A DNA stretch of 64,000 nucleotides, taken from Nonomuraea jabiensis. GTDB lineage: Bacteria > Actinomycetota > Actinomycetes > Streptosporangiales > Streptosporangiaceae. Position 1 is the first letter of the stretch; every line of letters starts with the position of its first letter. The stretch spans positions 12,428,501-12,492,500 of the forward strand of contig NZ_JACHMB010000001.1 in assembly GCF_014204795.1 (NCBI RefSeq), written 5' to 3'. The notes under the pieces are model-generated. The model worked only from the letters and a program-made list of their open reading frames with translations, did not search any database and had not been told where the DNA came from. This document shows, one piece after another, positions 49,507-59,446 of the stretch. Position numbers and translations under genes: made by a program.

Positions 49507-52473
49507 TCAGGTACGGCCCTCCGTTCCGTTGCCGTCGTATCCGAGCAGCCGCATCGCCGTGTCGGGGTCCATCGCCGCCGCCAGGAGCTGGGCGCGGGCG
49601 TGGGCCTGGTCGCGTTCGCGTTCGGCCTTGGCCTGCGCGGCGCGTACCCCCTTGATCGCGACGAACGCGAGCCCGGCGCCCACGATCACCGCGACCACCA
49701 CGACGAACAGCAGGAGCAGCAGCCCCGGCGAGGCCACGGTCGAGGTGGCCGCGTTGGTGCCGGCGCCCGCCACCGTGCCCGTCACCGCGAGCGCCGCGAT
49801 GATGGACAGCGCCACGAGCCCGAGCAGGCTGGCGACGACCAGCCAGACGCGGCCCGCGCGCCGCGGCGCCGGAGGCGGGAGCGGGGTCGCGGCCGGCGTC
49901 CCCACCACCACGGGCACGGGCGTGGGAGGCGGCGAGGCCGCCGCCCACGGCACGAACTCGGGGCGTTCGGCCACCTCCCCGTTCACCTCGTGCGCGATCG
50001 GGGGCGGAGCCTGGATCACCGAGGTCTGCGCCACCGGGGGCGCCACCTGGACGGCCGTCATGCCGGAACCGCCGTAGGCCACCGGCTGCAGCTCGACCGG
50101 CTCCTCCACCGGCCCGGGCAGCTCCCGCTCGATGTGGCTGTGCTCCTTGTGGGCCCTGGCCGCGTCGCGGTGGTAGTCCTCCAGCTCCTGGCAGAGCTCG
50201 TCGGAGGCGTAGATCGTGCCGTCGATGAGCGGCCCGGGCTCCCTGCGGATGATGGCCACCACGTCGTCGCCGTTGAGCGTCTTGTGCGTCTCCAGCGCGT
50301 GCGCCACGCAGAGCACCTCCCTGCGGTGCTCCTGCAGCAGCTCCTCGGTCTTCTCCAGCAGCCGCACCAGGTTGAACTCGATCCGCTCCCCCAGCACGTC
50401 GGGAGTCAGGTCGGGCTGGTTCCTGGCGGGCTCCCGCTCGGTGATGCCGATCGAGCCGCCGGCGTTCGGACGGGCCTTGCGCATGGCCTTGCCGCCCATG
50501 ATCTCCAGCTCCTGGAGGGCCGGCAGCGAGGTGACGCCGGAGCCCATGCCCCAGTACGACTCCATCATGGCGGTCAGGTACGTGGCCGAGTACAGGTCGC
50601 CGGAGACGCCGGAGGAGTTGTCCTCGCCGAAGAACATCCGCTCGCCGGCCAGCGAGGCCAGGGAGACCATGATGTCGGCCTCGTGCTCGGACTTCCACCG
50701 GGTGAACTGGTCCTCGGGCTTGATCGAGGCGACCATGCCCAGGTAGTCGGCGCCCTTCTCGATGGTGGCGATGTCGATCTCGAGGTGGAAGCGGGTCGCG
50801 TACGCCACGACGGCGTGGCAGGCCTCGTGCACGGCCACGGCGTGCCGCTCGCGCTCGATGTACTCGACGTCCTCGGGCGGGCCGAGCTGCTTGAGCCGCT
50901 TGGCCCGCAGCACGTCCGACCAGGTGATGATCTCGCGCCCGTCCCTGATGGCGGTGATCAGCGACTCGTTGACCAGGTCCTTGATCGTGGCGCCGGTGGC
51001 GTACGGGGTGATCGTGGCCAGCTTGTCGATCTGCTCCGGGGTGAGCTCGTGCCACACCTTGTCGAAATAGCCCTGGTACGTGCGGACCCGACCGGCCTTG
51101 GACGGGTAGCCGACCTTGTAGATGCGGTCGATGCGGCCCGGCCGCAGCAGCGCCTCGTCGAGCGCGTCGGGCCGGTTCGTGGCCATCATGACGAGGATGC
51201 GGTACTTGGGCGGCGGCTTGGGCCGCATGCCCAGCAGCCTGCGGACCAGCCGGTTGAAGAACCCGCGCGGCTTCTTGAGCCCGGACAGCTCGGTGAGCAG
51301 CGCCTGCAGCGTGCCGGGGTCGCCCGAGCCGTTCATGCCGCCGCCCATGAAGAAGCGGTTGCGCCGCTCGGGCTCGTCGGGCGACTCGCGCCTGGCCCGG
51401 AAGGCCAGCACCTGGCGCGTCTCCTCGGACAGGTAGTTGAGCCCGTGGCAGCCGTTGACGCCGGACAGGCCGGAGAAGCCGCCCTGCCCGGGCGGGCCCT
51501 GCTGGGCCAGGCGGCCGCGCTTGCCGAGCGAGTCGGCCTCGTCGAAGAAGACGATCACGCCGCCGTACCGGAGCGCCAGCTTGCGCAGCTTCCTGAACAG
51601 CGCCTTGACCTTCAGGATGCCGACGCCCATGAACATGTTCGTGAACGCGCCCGGGTCCACGAACACGTACGGCTTGCCGGTCTCACCCGCGACGGCCTCG
51701 GCCATGAGGGTCTTGCCGGTGCCCGGCGGCCCCCACAGCAGCAGGCCGCTGGGGACGTACCCGCCGCGCCGCTCGATCTCGTCGGGGCGCTCGAGGAAGA
51801 CGATGTTCTCCCGGACGCGCTCGACCACGTGGTCCTGCCCCCACACGTCCTGGAAGCGGGTCTTGATGTCGTCGGGGAAGTACGTCTCCACCCCGCCCCT
51901 GGACAGGAACCAGAACAGGCCCACGAACTGGATGATGACCACGAAGAACAGGAAGACGATCTGGATCAGGAACGGCATCGCGTTCCAGAGCAGCGCCGGC
52001 GCCTGCATCACCGCCACGAACGGGCTGACGTCCAGCACCGCCCCCAGCACCAGGGCCGTCAGCACCACGAAGAAGGCGACCTTGAGCGCCCGCGAGAGCC
52101 GGTACCTCGTCCAGTCGTCGAAGCGCCGGTGCGTCCAGCGCTCGAAGCCGCCGAACACCCGGTGGCTCCAGAAGCGGTGGTAGGCCGACCAGTGCTCGCT
52201 GACCAGGAAGTGGAGTTGCCGCGCGACCTCCACGCCGAGCAGCCAGAAGATCCACGGGTACTCGTACGCGATCCTCCGGGCCGCCTCGTCGAACTCGACG
52301 ACGCCCTGCCAGTCGGCCATCACCTTCCACGTGAGGATGAGGTAGGCGACCACCAGGGCGATGAGGAATTTGCTCCGGTCCCAGAACTGCATCTTCTTTC
52401 TGGTGACGGATTCGGGGTCGGAGGGCCCGCTGCCGGGGGCACGCAGCCCTTCATGATGATTGGTCGTGGTCAA
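49507..52473 (-). CDS. FtsH-like membrane AAA+ zinc protease, enlarged
   Basis: 988 aa. N-terminal hydrophobic segments near residues 35-52, 130-148 and 165-190; AAA domain with Walker A GPPGTGKTL (248-256) and Walker B FFDEAD (309-314), then an insert of about 110 residues rich in Gly, Arg and Pro (about 318-425) before MMATNRPDALDEALLRPGR; protease domain with HEACH (549-553) and third zinc ligand in SGDLYSAT (Asp626). The C-terminal 200 residues are Pro-rich with two more TM helices, which normal FtsH (about 650 aa) lacks. It is a second, divergent FtsH-type protease. TTG start with GGGAG upstream. A lipoprotein gene lies 10 bp upstream in the same operon. Confidence 0.85.
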   Translation of the reverse strand: MTTTNHHEGLRAPGSGPSDPESVTRKKMQFWDRSKFLIALVVAYLILTWKVMADWQGVVEFDEAARRIAYEYPWIFWLLGVEVARQLHFLVSEHWSAYHRFWSHRVFGGFERWTHRRFDDWTRYRLSRALKVAFFVVLTALVLGAVLDVSPFVAVMQAPALLWNAMPFLIQIVFLFFVVIIQFVGLFWFLSRGGVETYFPDDIKTRFQDVWGQDHVVERVRENIVFLERPDEIERRGGYVPSGLLLWGPPGTGKTLMAEAVAGETGKPYVFVDPGAFTNMFMGVGILKVKALFRKLRKLALRYGGVIVFFDEADSLGKRGRLAQQGPPGQGGFSGLSGVNGCHGLNYLSEETRQVLAFRARRESPDEPERRNRFFMGGGMNGSGDPGTLQALLTELSGLKKPRGFFNRLVRRLLGMRPKPPPKYRILVMMATNRPDALDEALLRPGRIDRIYKVGYPSKAGRVRTYQGYFDKVWHELTPEQIDKLATITPYATGATIKDLVNESLITAIRDGREIITWSDVLRAKRLKQLGPPEDVEYIERERHAVAVHEACHAVVAYATRFHLEIDIATIEKGADYLGMVASIKPEDQFTRWKSEHEADIMVSLASLAGERMFFGEDNSSGVSGDLYSATYLTAMMESYWGMGSGVTSLPALQELEIMGGKAMRKARPNAGGSIGITEREPARNQPDLTPDVLGERIEFNLVRLLEKTEELLQEHRREVLCVAHALETHKTLNGDDVVAIIRREPGPLIDGTIYASDELCQELEDYHRDAARAHKEHSHIERELPGPVEEPVELQPVAYGGSGMTAVQVAPPVAQTSVIQAPPPIAHEVNGEVAERPEFVPWAAASPPPTPVPVVVGTPAATPLPPPAPRRAGRVWLVVASLLGLVALSIIAALAVTGTVAGAGTNAATSTVASPGLLLLLFVVVVAVIVGAGLAFVAIKGVRAAQAKAERERDQAHARAQLLAAAMDPDTAMRLLGYDGNGTEGRT

Positions 52474-52483
52474 TGGTGCTCCC

Positions 52484-53164
52484 TCATCCAGGCAGCCGGA
52501 GCAGCTTGAACGTACTCTCGATCTTGTCGAACTCGGCGGCGCGCTTGCGGAAACAGATCGATTGGCAGCCGATGAGCATGACGGAGACCGTGGCGCCCTT
52601 CTCGTCGAGGATGGCGGTCTGGTCGAACGTCTGGACGTCCTCGCCGATCTGGTATTCGAAGCGGACCCGGACCCCCCTGGCGCCGTTGTCCATCGTCATC
52701 ACCTCGTCGTTGAGGAGGACGAAGTTCTTGAACATCGACGGCTGGCCCGTCGCCATGGCCTGCTGCGCGTAGAGCTCGCGCATCTGCGAAGTCACCGGCA
52801 GCACGAAGTCACGCAGCCGGTTCAGCGAGATCGCGTCCCGCTGCTCCTCCGTGAGCTGGTGCACGGTGGCGTAGACGAACGGCTCCGTCGAGCCGAGCAG
52901 ATGGTTGACCGACGGCTCCGGGGACTGGTCGAAGGCCGTCGACCACACCCGCTGGGCCCGGAGGGCGGCCGCCGCCGAGTTCGGGTGGTCTCCGGACAGG
53001 TACAGCTCAATGGGATCGGCGCTGAGCTGCGTGAACGAGGACGGCACCTTGAAGTAGGTCGTGCCCGCCTTGTCGCGTACGTAATGGAATTCGGGCTGTC
53101 CGACGCACGCGGACAGCATCAGGATCGCGACCGTGACCGCGATCAAACCCCGTGCCTTTTTCAC
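52484..53164 (-). CDS. Hypothetical lipoprotein in operon with the FtsH-like protease
   Basis: 226 aa with signal peptide and lipobox ILMLSACV (about residues 13-20). The mature part has no domain I know; it contains KVPSSFTQL, a segment seen in small secreted proteins of this group, and two cysteines near the end (GCQSICF). GGAGGT before the GTG start. Only 10 bp to the protease start, so it may be a substrate, regulator or partner on the outer face of the membrane. Confidence 0.7.
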   Translation of the reverse strand: MKKARGLIAVTVAILMLSACVGQPEFHYVRDKAGTTYFKVPSSFTQLSADPIELYLSGDHPNSAAAALRAQRVWSTAFDQSPEPSVNHLLGSTEPFVYATVHQLTEEQRDAISLNRLRDFVLPVTSQMRELYAQQAMATGQPSMFKNFVLLNDEVMTMDNGARGVRVRFEYQIGEDVQTFDQTAILDEKGATVSVMLIGCQSICFRKRAAEFDKIESTFKLLRLPG

Positions 53165-53445
53165 CAGGGCTTACCTCCGCTTTACGGACCAACGGAGTTG
53201 TTGTGCCCGCTTTCCGACACAATGAGCGCGCAGTGGAGGGAAAAATCTTGACCAAATCTTGGCCGTGCCTTGGCTTTACTTGTTACAGATCAATTAAGGC
53301 TCTGTGCATGACCCGTCGCAGTGCGTGGCGGGTCACCTCGGGGAGGGGTTCATGTGGCTACAACGTTCATGCAACCAGCCATTGGTTCATCTGGGGAAGT
53401 AGCTAAAGATATGAGGATCCCTTCCGACCGCCCCGGGAGCGCACA

Positions 53446-53781
53446 ATGTCAGAACCCGCAATGGAGACCGTCGACTCCTTCGGCATGACGGCGGAACGTC
53501 AGTTCGCCGAGGTCTGGTCGAGGACGGTCCTGTCGGTGCGGGAGCGCCGCCTGCTCCTTCTCGGGCTGCTCGTCGGCCAGGGGCTGCACGAGCAGACGGA
53601 CGTCCAGCTCGACACCGCGCTGCGCTCGGGCGAGCTCACCGAGACCGAGCTGCGCGAGGTGGTCGTCTTCCTCACCTTCTACGCGGGCTGGGCCCGGGGC
53701 AGCAAGCTGAACGACCAGGTCGAGGCGCTGATCGAGCGGGTCAGGCAGGCTCGATCCGGTAGATCGGACCACGCAGGCTGA
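53446..53781 (+). CDS. Carboxymuconolactone decarboxylase-family protein
   Basis: 111 aa, all helical. LSVRERRLLLLGLLVGQG and ELREVVVFLTFYAGWARG match the CMD fold. The CxxC pair of AhpD-type peroxidase partners is absent, so a PcaC-like or unknown role is more likely. GGGAG precedes the ATG. Its last 41 bp overlap the 3' end of the convergent dehydrogenase gene. Confidence 0.75.
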   Translation: MSEPAMETVDSFGMTAERQFAEVWSRTVLSVRERRLLLLGLLVGQGLHEQTDVQLDTALRSGELTETELREVVVFLTFYAGWARGSKLNDQVEALIERVRQARSGRSDHAG

Positions 53782-54904
53782 GCGCGTACAGCTCGCCGTC
53801 GTGCCCCTGGCCGAACGACGAGAGCTGCTCGACCTTCCCCACCTCGACGCCGTCCCGGGGGCCATCGGCCGGCGCGGCCTTGATCCAGCCGGCGCAGAAG
53901 TCGCCGTACAGGAACCTGCCCCGCAGCCAGGGGATCTTCGCGCCGCGGTAGACGTATCCGGCGATGACGGAGCAGTTTCCGCCCTCCTCCAGGGGATACG
54001 TGATCACCGGGTCGACCATGTCGCGGCCCTTCGCGCCCCGGAAGCGGCTCTTGCCCTCGCGGGCGTTCCAGCCGTAGTTCTCGCCGCCCCGCGACCCGGC
54101 CGGCTGGTGGTCGACCTCCTCCCAGGCGTTCTGCCCGACGTCGCCGATCCACAGGTCTCCCGTGTCGCGGTCGAAGCCGAACCGCCAGGGATTGCGAAGC
54201 CCGTAAGCCCATATTTCGGGCTTTGCGCCTTTCTGGTCGGCGAACGGGTTGTCGTCCGGGATCTTGTACGGCCGGCCGCCGCGCGGGTCGATGCGCAGGA
54301 TCTTGCCGAGCAGGGTCGTCAGGTCCTGGCCGTTGCCCTGGGGGTCGCCGGCGCTGCCGCCGTCGCCGAGCGCGATGTAGAGGTAGCCGTCGGGGCCGAA
54401 GGCGAGCTGGCCGCCGTTGTGGTTGGGGTAGGGCTGGTCCTGGGTGAGCACGTCGCGCCTGGCCGTGGCCCTGGAGCCGTCGAAGGCCCATTCGGTGACG
54501 TGGGTGTCGCCCCGCGCGTCGGTCCAGTCGAGGTAGACCCAGCGGCCGGAGGGGTGGAACGCGACGCCGAGCAGGCCCTGCTCGTTGCCGCCGCTCACCT
54601 CGCGGGACAGGTCGATCACGACGTCGCCGTCGGAGGTGCGCAGCCTGCCGGTCTGCTCGGCGACGTAGAGGCGGTCGTCGCCCTTGCGCACCGCGAACGC
54701 CACCGGCTGCTCCAGCTTGGCGATCTGCTTGAAGCGCAACTTCCCGGGCTTCGCGGGCTCCGTGGGCTCCGTGGCAGTGGGCTCCGGCGTCGGGGCGGCG
54801 CTCTCCACGGGGTCGCGCGGGGCCGGCGCCCGCTCCTGCGCGCACGCGGTGAGGGTCACGAGGACGAAGGCTGACAAGACCGCCACGAGTCGCACGAGGC
54901 CCAT
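53741..54904 (-). CDS. PQQ-type soluble sugar dehydrogenase lipoprotein
   Basis: 387 aa. Lipobox VTLTACA (about residues 15-21), a Pro/Thr/Glu linker, then a six-bladed propeller of the glucose/sorbosone dehydrogenase (GSDH) family: EQGLLGVAFHP, NHNGGQLAFGPDGYLYIALG, GNGQDLTTLLGKILRIDP, RNPWRFGFD and GYVYRG. Such enzymes oxidise aldoses with PQQ outside the cell, though many family members have no proven activity. It is convergent with the CMD gene. Confidence 0.8.
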   Translation of the reverse strand: MGLVRLVAVLSAFVLVTLTACAQERAPAPRDPVESAAPTPEPTATEPTEPAKPGKLRFKQIAKLEQPVAFAVRKGDDRLYVAEQTGRLRTSDGDVVIDLSREVSGGNEQGLLGVAFHPSGRWVYLDWTDARGDTHVTEWAFDGSRATARRDVLTQDQPYPNHNGGQLAFGPDGYLYIALGDGGSAGDPQGNGQDLTTLLGKILRIDPRGGRPYKIPDDNPFADQKGAKPEIWAYGLRNPWRFGFDRDTGDLWIGDVGQNAWEEVDHQPAGSRGGENYGWNAREGKSRFRGAKGRDMVDPVITYPLEEGGNCSVIAGYVYRGAKIPWLRGRFLYGDFCAGWIKAAPADGPRDGVEVGKVEQLSSFGQGHDGELYALSLRGPIYRIEPA

Positions 54905-54929
54905 CCTCGCACGGCGTTAGGGTTCAGGT

Positions 54930-55679
54930 ATGCCTACCGCATTGATCACCGGCGCGACCTCCGGCCTCGGCGCCGCCTTCGCCCGGCGCCTGGCCGCCGA
55001 CGGCTTCTCGCTCGTCCTGGTGTCCCGCGACGAGCAGCGGCTCTCCGAGAGCGCCGACCAGCTCAAGCTCAGGTACGGCGTCGCCGCCGAGGTGCTGGCC
55101 GCCGACCTGGCCACCGAGGAGGGGCTGGCCAGGGTGGAGTCCAGGGTCGCCGGCGGCGTCGACCTGCTGGTCAACAACGCCGGGTTCGGCCACCCGGGCC
55201 GGTTCCTGGAGGTGCCGGTCGAGGACGAGGTCCGCATGCTCAAGGTGCACTGCGAGGCCGTTCTGAGGCTGACGTTGGCCGCGCTGCCCGGCATGCGGGA
55301 GCGCGACCGGGGCGCGATCGTGAACGTGGCCTCGGTGGCGGCGTTCTTCCCGCGGGGCACGTACAGCGCGTCCAAGGCGTGGGTGGTGAACTTCAGCGAG
55401 TCCGCCGCGAGCGACGTCGGCAACCCGCGCATCAAGATCATGGCGCTCTGCCCCGGTTTCGTGCGGACCGAGTTCCACGAGCGGGCCTCGATGGACGTCT
55501 CGGGGATCCCCGGGTTCCTGTGGCTGAAGGCCGACGACGTGGTGCGCGAGACCATGCGCGACCTGGCGCTGGGCAAGCGGGTGAGCGTGCCCGACCTGCG
55601 CTACAAGGCCATCGTCGCGATCGGCAGGCTCGTGCCGCGCGGCCTGCAGGCCCGCGTCTCGTCGAGCATCGGCCGCTGA
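54930..55679 (+). CDS. Classical short-chain dehydrogenase/reductase
   Basis: 249 aa. Cofactor motif TGATSGLG at residues 8-15, NNAG in LLVNNAGFGHPG, catalytic Ser in NVASVAAFF and Y-S-A-S-K in GTYSASKAWVVNF. TRT-like start after strand 2 (SRDEQRL) favours NADP. Length and form match the SDR group of DltE/YvrD-like oxidoreductases; the substrate is unknown. Divergent from the PQQ-type dehydrogenase with a 25-bp gap. Confidence 0.85.
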   Translation: MPTALITGATSGLGAAFARRLAADGFSLVLVSRDEQRLSESADQLKLRYGVAAEVLAADLATEEGLARVESRVAGGVDLLVNNAGFGHPGRFLEVPVEDEVRMLKVHCEAVLRLTLAALPGMRERDRGAIVNVASVAAFFPRGTYSASKAWVVNFSESAASDVGNPRIKIMALCPGFVRTEFHERASMDVSGIPGFLWLKADDVVRETMRDLALGKRVSVPDLRYKAIVAIGRLVPRGLQARVSSSIGR

Positions 55680-55716
55680 TCCCGTACCACGAGGGCCACA
55701 CGAGGGCCAATGGAAC

Positions 55717-55780
55717 GGGCCCCCGCCGCGGGAGGGGGTCGCGGTGGGGGCCCGAGCGGCCGTGAGCGGTGCTCACGGCC
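55717..55780. terminator. Double stem-loop between SDR and msiK
   Basis: First stem GGGCCCCCGCCGCG / CGCGGTGGGGGCCC (one mismatch, 55717-55753), second stem GGCCGTGAGC / GCTCACGGCC with a 3-nt loop (55758-55780). They lie between two convergent genes and probably stop transcription from both sides. Confidence 0.85.
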
Positions 55781-55797
55781 GGGAATGCAGGAGTCGG

Positions 55798-57009
<1,212 letters not shown>

Positions 57010-57067
57010 GACATTCCTTCGCGCTCCAGGGCGGTGGCCCGGACGTTGTTACCGTGACCCACTCACG

Positions 57068-57081
57068 TGGATACGTTTTCA
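57068..57081. promoter_or_regulatory. LacI-type operator half-matching site upstream of msiK
   Basis: TGGATACGTTTTCA, centred on CG, 59 bp before the msiK start. It matches the site at 57174 (TGGAATCGTTTCCA) at 11 of 14 positions. LacI operators typically have a central CG, so this is a plausible site for the divergent LacI protein. Confidence 0.45.
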
Positions 57082-57173
57082 AGCATCTCACCCGAAACGG
57101 ACATCGGTGTCAAGGGTTACCGTGTGACCAGCCGTTGTGGGAACGCGAGTCTTCCCGTTTTCCGGAAACCATG

Positions 57174-57189
57174 ATGGAATCGTTTCCAT
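57174..57189. promoter_or_regulatory. LacI-type operator ATGGAA-TCGT-TTCCAT at the regulator's own start
   Basis: Perfect 6-bp arms around a 4-nt centre, overlapping the first bases of the lacI-type gene. It implies auto-repression. TTTCCGGAAA, another palindrome, lies 7 bp upstream. Confidence 0.55.
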
Positions 57190-58246
57190 GGAGAAGCGGG
57201 CGACGATCAAGGACGTGGCCGAGGCGGCCGGCGTGGGCGTCGCGACAGTGTCCAGGGTACTGTCGGGCGGCTCGGCCAGCGCGGCCACCAGAGAGCGCGT
57301 CCTGGCCGTCGCCGCCCAGCTCGACTACCGGCCCAGCGCCCTGGGCCGCAACCTGCGCCAACGCCGCACGGGCGGCATGGGCCTGCTCGTCCCCGACCTG
57401 ACCGACACGTTCTACGGCCAGCTTTGCGAAGGCGTGCTCGCCTGCGCCCGCTCGGCCGGCGAGCCCGTCGTGATCGGCTCCACGGGCGGCGACCCCGAGC
57501 AGGAGGCCGACCTGATCGGCATGCTCCTGGAGCAGAGCGTGGACCGCCTGATCGCCGTGCCGTCGGGCGACGCCGACACCTGGTCCCCGGTGCTCCGCGC
57601 GGGCATGACGGTGGTCTTCGCCGACCGCCTCCCGCTCCAGTCGTCCCCCGAGGACGTGCGGGCGGCCGCCGTGGCCGACCTCATGGCCCTGGACGGCCTG
57701 TCCGCCGCCGCCCCTGCCCGCCCGCTGGACGTGCCCGCCGTGGTGGCCGACGACCGCGCCGGCATCCGCACGGCCGTACGCTACCTGCGCGGTCTGGGCC
57801 ACAAGCGCATCGCCTTCCTCGGCGGCCCCGGCCAGGAACACCGGGTCAACGCCTTCAGGGAGGCCGTGGGGGCGCCGGTGGACGAGGAGCTCGTCGTGTC
57901 CGGCACCGGCAGCCGCGACTCCGCCTACGCCGCCGCCTCGGGCCTCTTCCAGAGCCGCCCCGACCTGTCGGCCGTGGTCGCCGGGGGCAACGTGCTGGGC
58001 GAGGCGGCGGTGCTCGCGGCCAGGGAGCTGGACCTGCGGGTGCCCAGGGACGTGTCACTGGTGATGTACGACGACGTGCCCTGGGCCGAACTGTGCGCCC
58101 CGCCCCTGACGGTGATCGCCCAGCCGGGCCGGGACATGGGCTACCGGGCGGCCGAACTCGTGCTCCGGGCGGGCGGCAGGAGGCCGCGCAGCGTGGTCCT
58201 GCCGACGGAGCTCATCATCCGGGGCAGCTGCGGCCCCCACCGCTAG
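57188..58246 (+). CDS. LacI-family transcriptional regulator
   Basis: 352 aa. Helix-turn-helix at residues 5-25 (TIKDVAEAAGVGVATVSRVL) and hinge helix YRPSALGRNLRQRRTG; then a periplasmic-binding-like domain with GLLVPDLTDTFYGQL and a typical LGHKRIAFLGGPG segment. ATG at 57188 overlaps the operator. Divergent from msiK and probably its repressor, releasing it when a sugar is present. Its end overlaps the next, convergent gene by 4 bp. Confidence 0.85.
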   Translation: MEKRATIKDVAEAAGVGVATVSRVLSGGSASAATRERVLAVAAQLDYRPSALGRNLRQRRTGGMGLLVPDLTDTFYGQLCEGVLACARSAGEPVVIGSTGGDPEQEADLIGMLLEQSVDRLIAVPSGDADTWSPVLRAGMTVVFADRLPLQSSPEDVRAAAVADLMALDGLSAAAPARPLDVPAVVADDRAGIRTAVRYLRGLGHKRIAFLGGPGQEHRVNAFREAVGAPVDEELVVSGTGSRDSAYAAASGLFQSRPDLSAVVAGGNVLGEAAVLAARELDLRVPRDVSLVMYDDVPWAELCAPPLTVIAQPGRDMGYRAAELVLRAGGRRPRSVVLPTELIIRGSCGPHR

Positions 58247-59376
58247 CCGGCTCCTCCCCCTGTGTAGCGGCGGGGCAGGATCATGATCGGGTTGTCGTCG
58301 AGGATCACGTCCGGCGGGCCGAACCGCGCCGCGACCTGCCTGATCTCCGGCTCGTCGAGCATCAGCAGGCGCCCGTTCTCGATGAAGAGCTCCCCGTCCA
58401 CCAGTACGGTGGGCCGGTCGACCTGGCAGTCGCAGTGCGCGAAACCCGGGCCGGTCGTGACCGGCTGCCCGTCGGTGAGGCCGTCGATGCCGCAGTAGAA
58501 GGCCCCGGCGTGCTTCTCGCGCTCGAACTGGTTGCCCCCGGCCACCCGCACCTTCGGGTTGAGCCCGATCAGGCCGTGGCGCATGTAGAAGCCGCCGGGC
58601 GCGTAACGCCGCAGCTGCTCGGCCGCGGCCCCGCCCTCGATCTTGCGTACGAGGTTGCCCTCCAGGGTGATGCGCAGAGACTCCTCCGGCACGCCGGTGA
58701 CCGTACTGTCCTCGACCATGAGGACGCCCTCGGTGTCGGCCGGCCAGAAGTTGGCGCCCCCGTACGGGAAGGGCCGCCAGTCCCCCGGCCGCATCGCGCC
58801 GGGGTCCGGGTCGAACGTCAGCCCCGAGAACGTCACGTCCGTCCCCCGCGCGGACGTCACCCGGATCGAGCGGGCGCCCGACATCTGCCGCAGCGTCCGG
58901 CTCAGCAGCGCGTAGAAGACCTCGGCGGGCAGCCGCCCCCCGGTGAGAAGCGCCCCCGCGGTGGCCGTCATGTGCAGGGACAGGAAGCGGGAGGAGCGTG
59001 ACTTGATCTGGTCGAAGAAGAGCGGCGCCGTGTGCACCTCGCCCCACCAGGTGCCGCTGATCACCAGGTCGGCCTCGCGGAAGGCGGCCGTCTCGATGTG
59101 CAGCGACGCCTCCCTGTCCCACCCGCCGGGGCTGAACGGCGGCACCGACAGGATGCGCACGTCGGCGTCCCGGTAGGCCGCTGCCGCCGCGATGGCCTGG
59201 ACGACGACCGGGTCGACGGTGTGCTCCATGAGCAGCAGCACGCGCTCGCCCGCCTTGAGCCCGGTGTACTCCAGCAGGTTCCGGACGCCGGGCATCAGCT
59301 CCACGATCGAGTACGGCCCCACGGCCGGTTCGGTGGCATAGCTGAATGGTGAACCGGCGTACGGATTGATCGTCAT
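58243..59376 (-). CDS. NicX / M29-aminopeptidase-like metalloenzyme
   Basis: 377 aa. The order is that of the thermophilic M29 aminopeptidase fold, shared with 2,5-dihydroxypyridine dioxygenase NicX: GERVLLLMEHTVDP at the N-terminus, DADVRILSVPPF, ISGTWWGEVHT, and a C-terminal metal region with RHGLIGLNPKV, GPGFAHCDCQVDRPTV and LFIENGRL. In NicX this region binds iron for ring cleavage; in M29 proteins it binds two divalent metals. Which activity applies is not clear. GGGAGC lies before the ATG. Confidence 0.65.
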   Translation of the reverse strand: MTINPYAGSPFSYATEPAVGPYSIVELMPGVRNLLEYTGLKAGERVLLLMEHTVDPVVVQAIAAAAAYRDADVRILSVPPFSPGGWDREASLHIETAAFREADLVISGTWWGEVHTAPLFFDQIKSRSSRFLSLHMTATAGALLTGGRLPAEVFYALLSRTLRQMSGARSIRVTSARGTDVTFSGLTFDPDPGAMRPGDWRPFPYGGANFWPADTEGVLMVEDSTVTGVPEESLRITLEGNLVRKIEGGAAAEQLRRYAPGGFYMRHGLIGLNPKVRVAGGNQFEREKHAGAFYCGIDGLTDGQPVTTGPGFAHCDCQVDRPTVLVDGELFIENGRLLMLDEPEIRQVAARFGPPDVILDDNPIMILPRRYTGGGAG

Positions 59377-59446
59377 CGCGTGCTCCCTGCGGGGACGTTC
59401 AGGCCAATGCCTGGACCCCTACCCGTCACGGAGAGGAATCACACGA

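Noticed and set aside
49600..52509. 969-codon plus-strand frame opposite the FtsH-like gene
   Set aside because: Antisense shadow; the minus-strand frame has Walker and HEXXH motifs.
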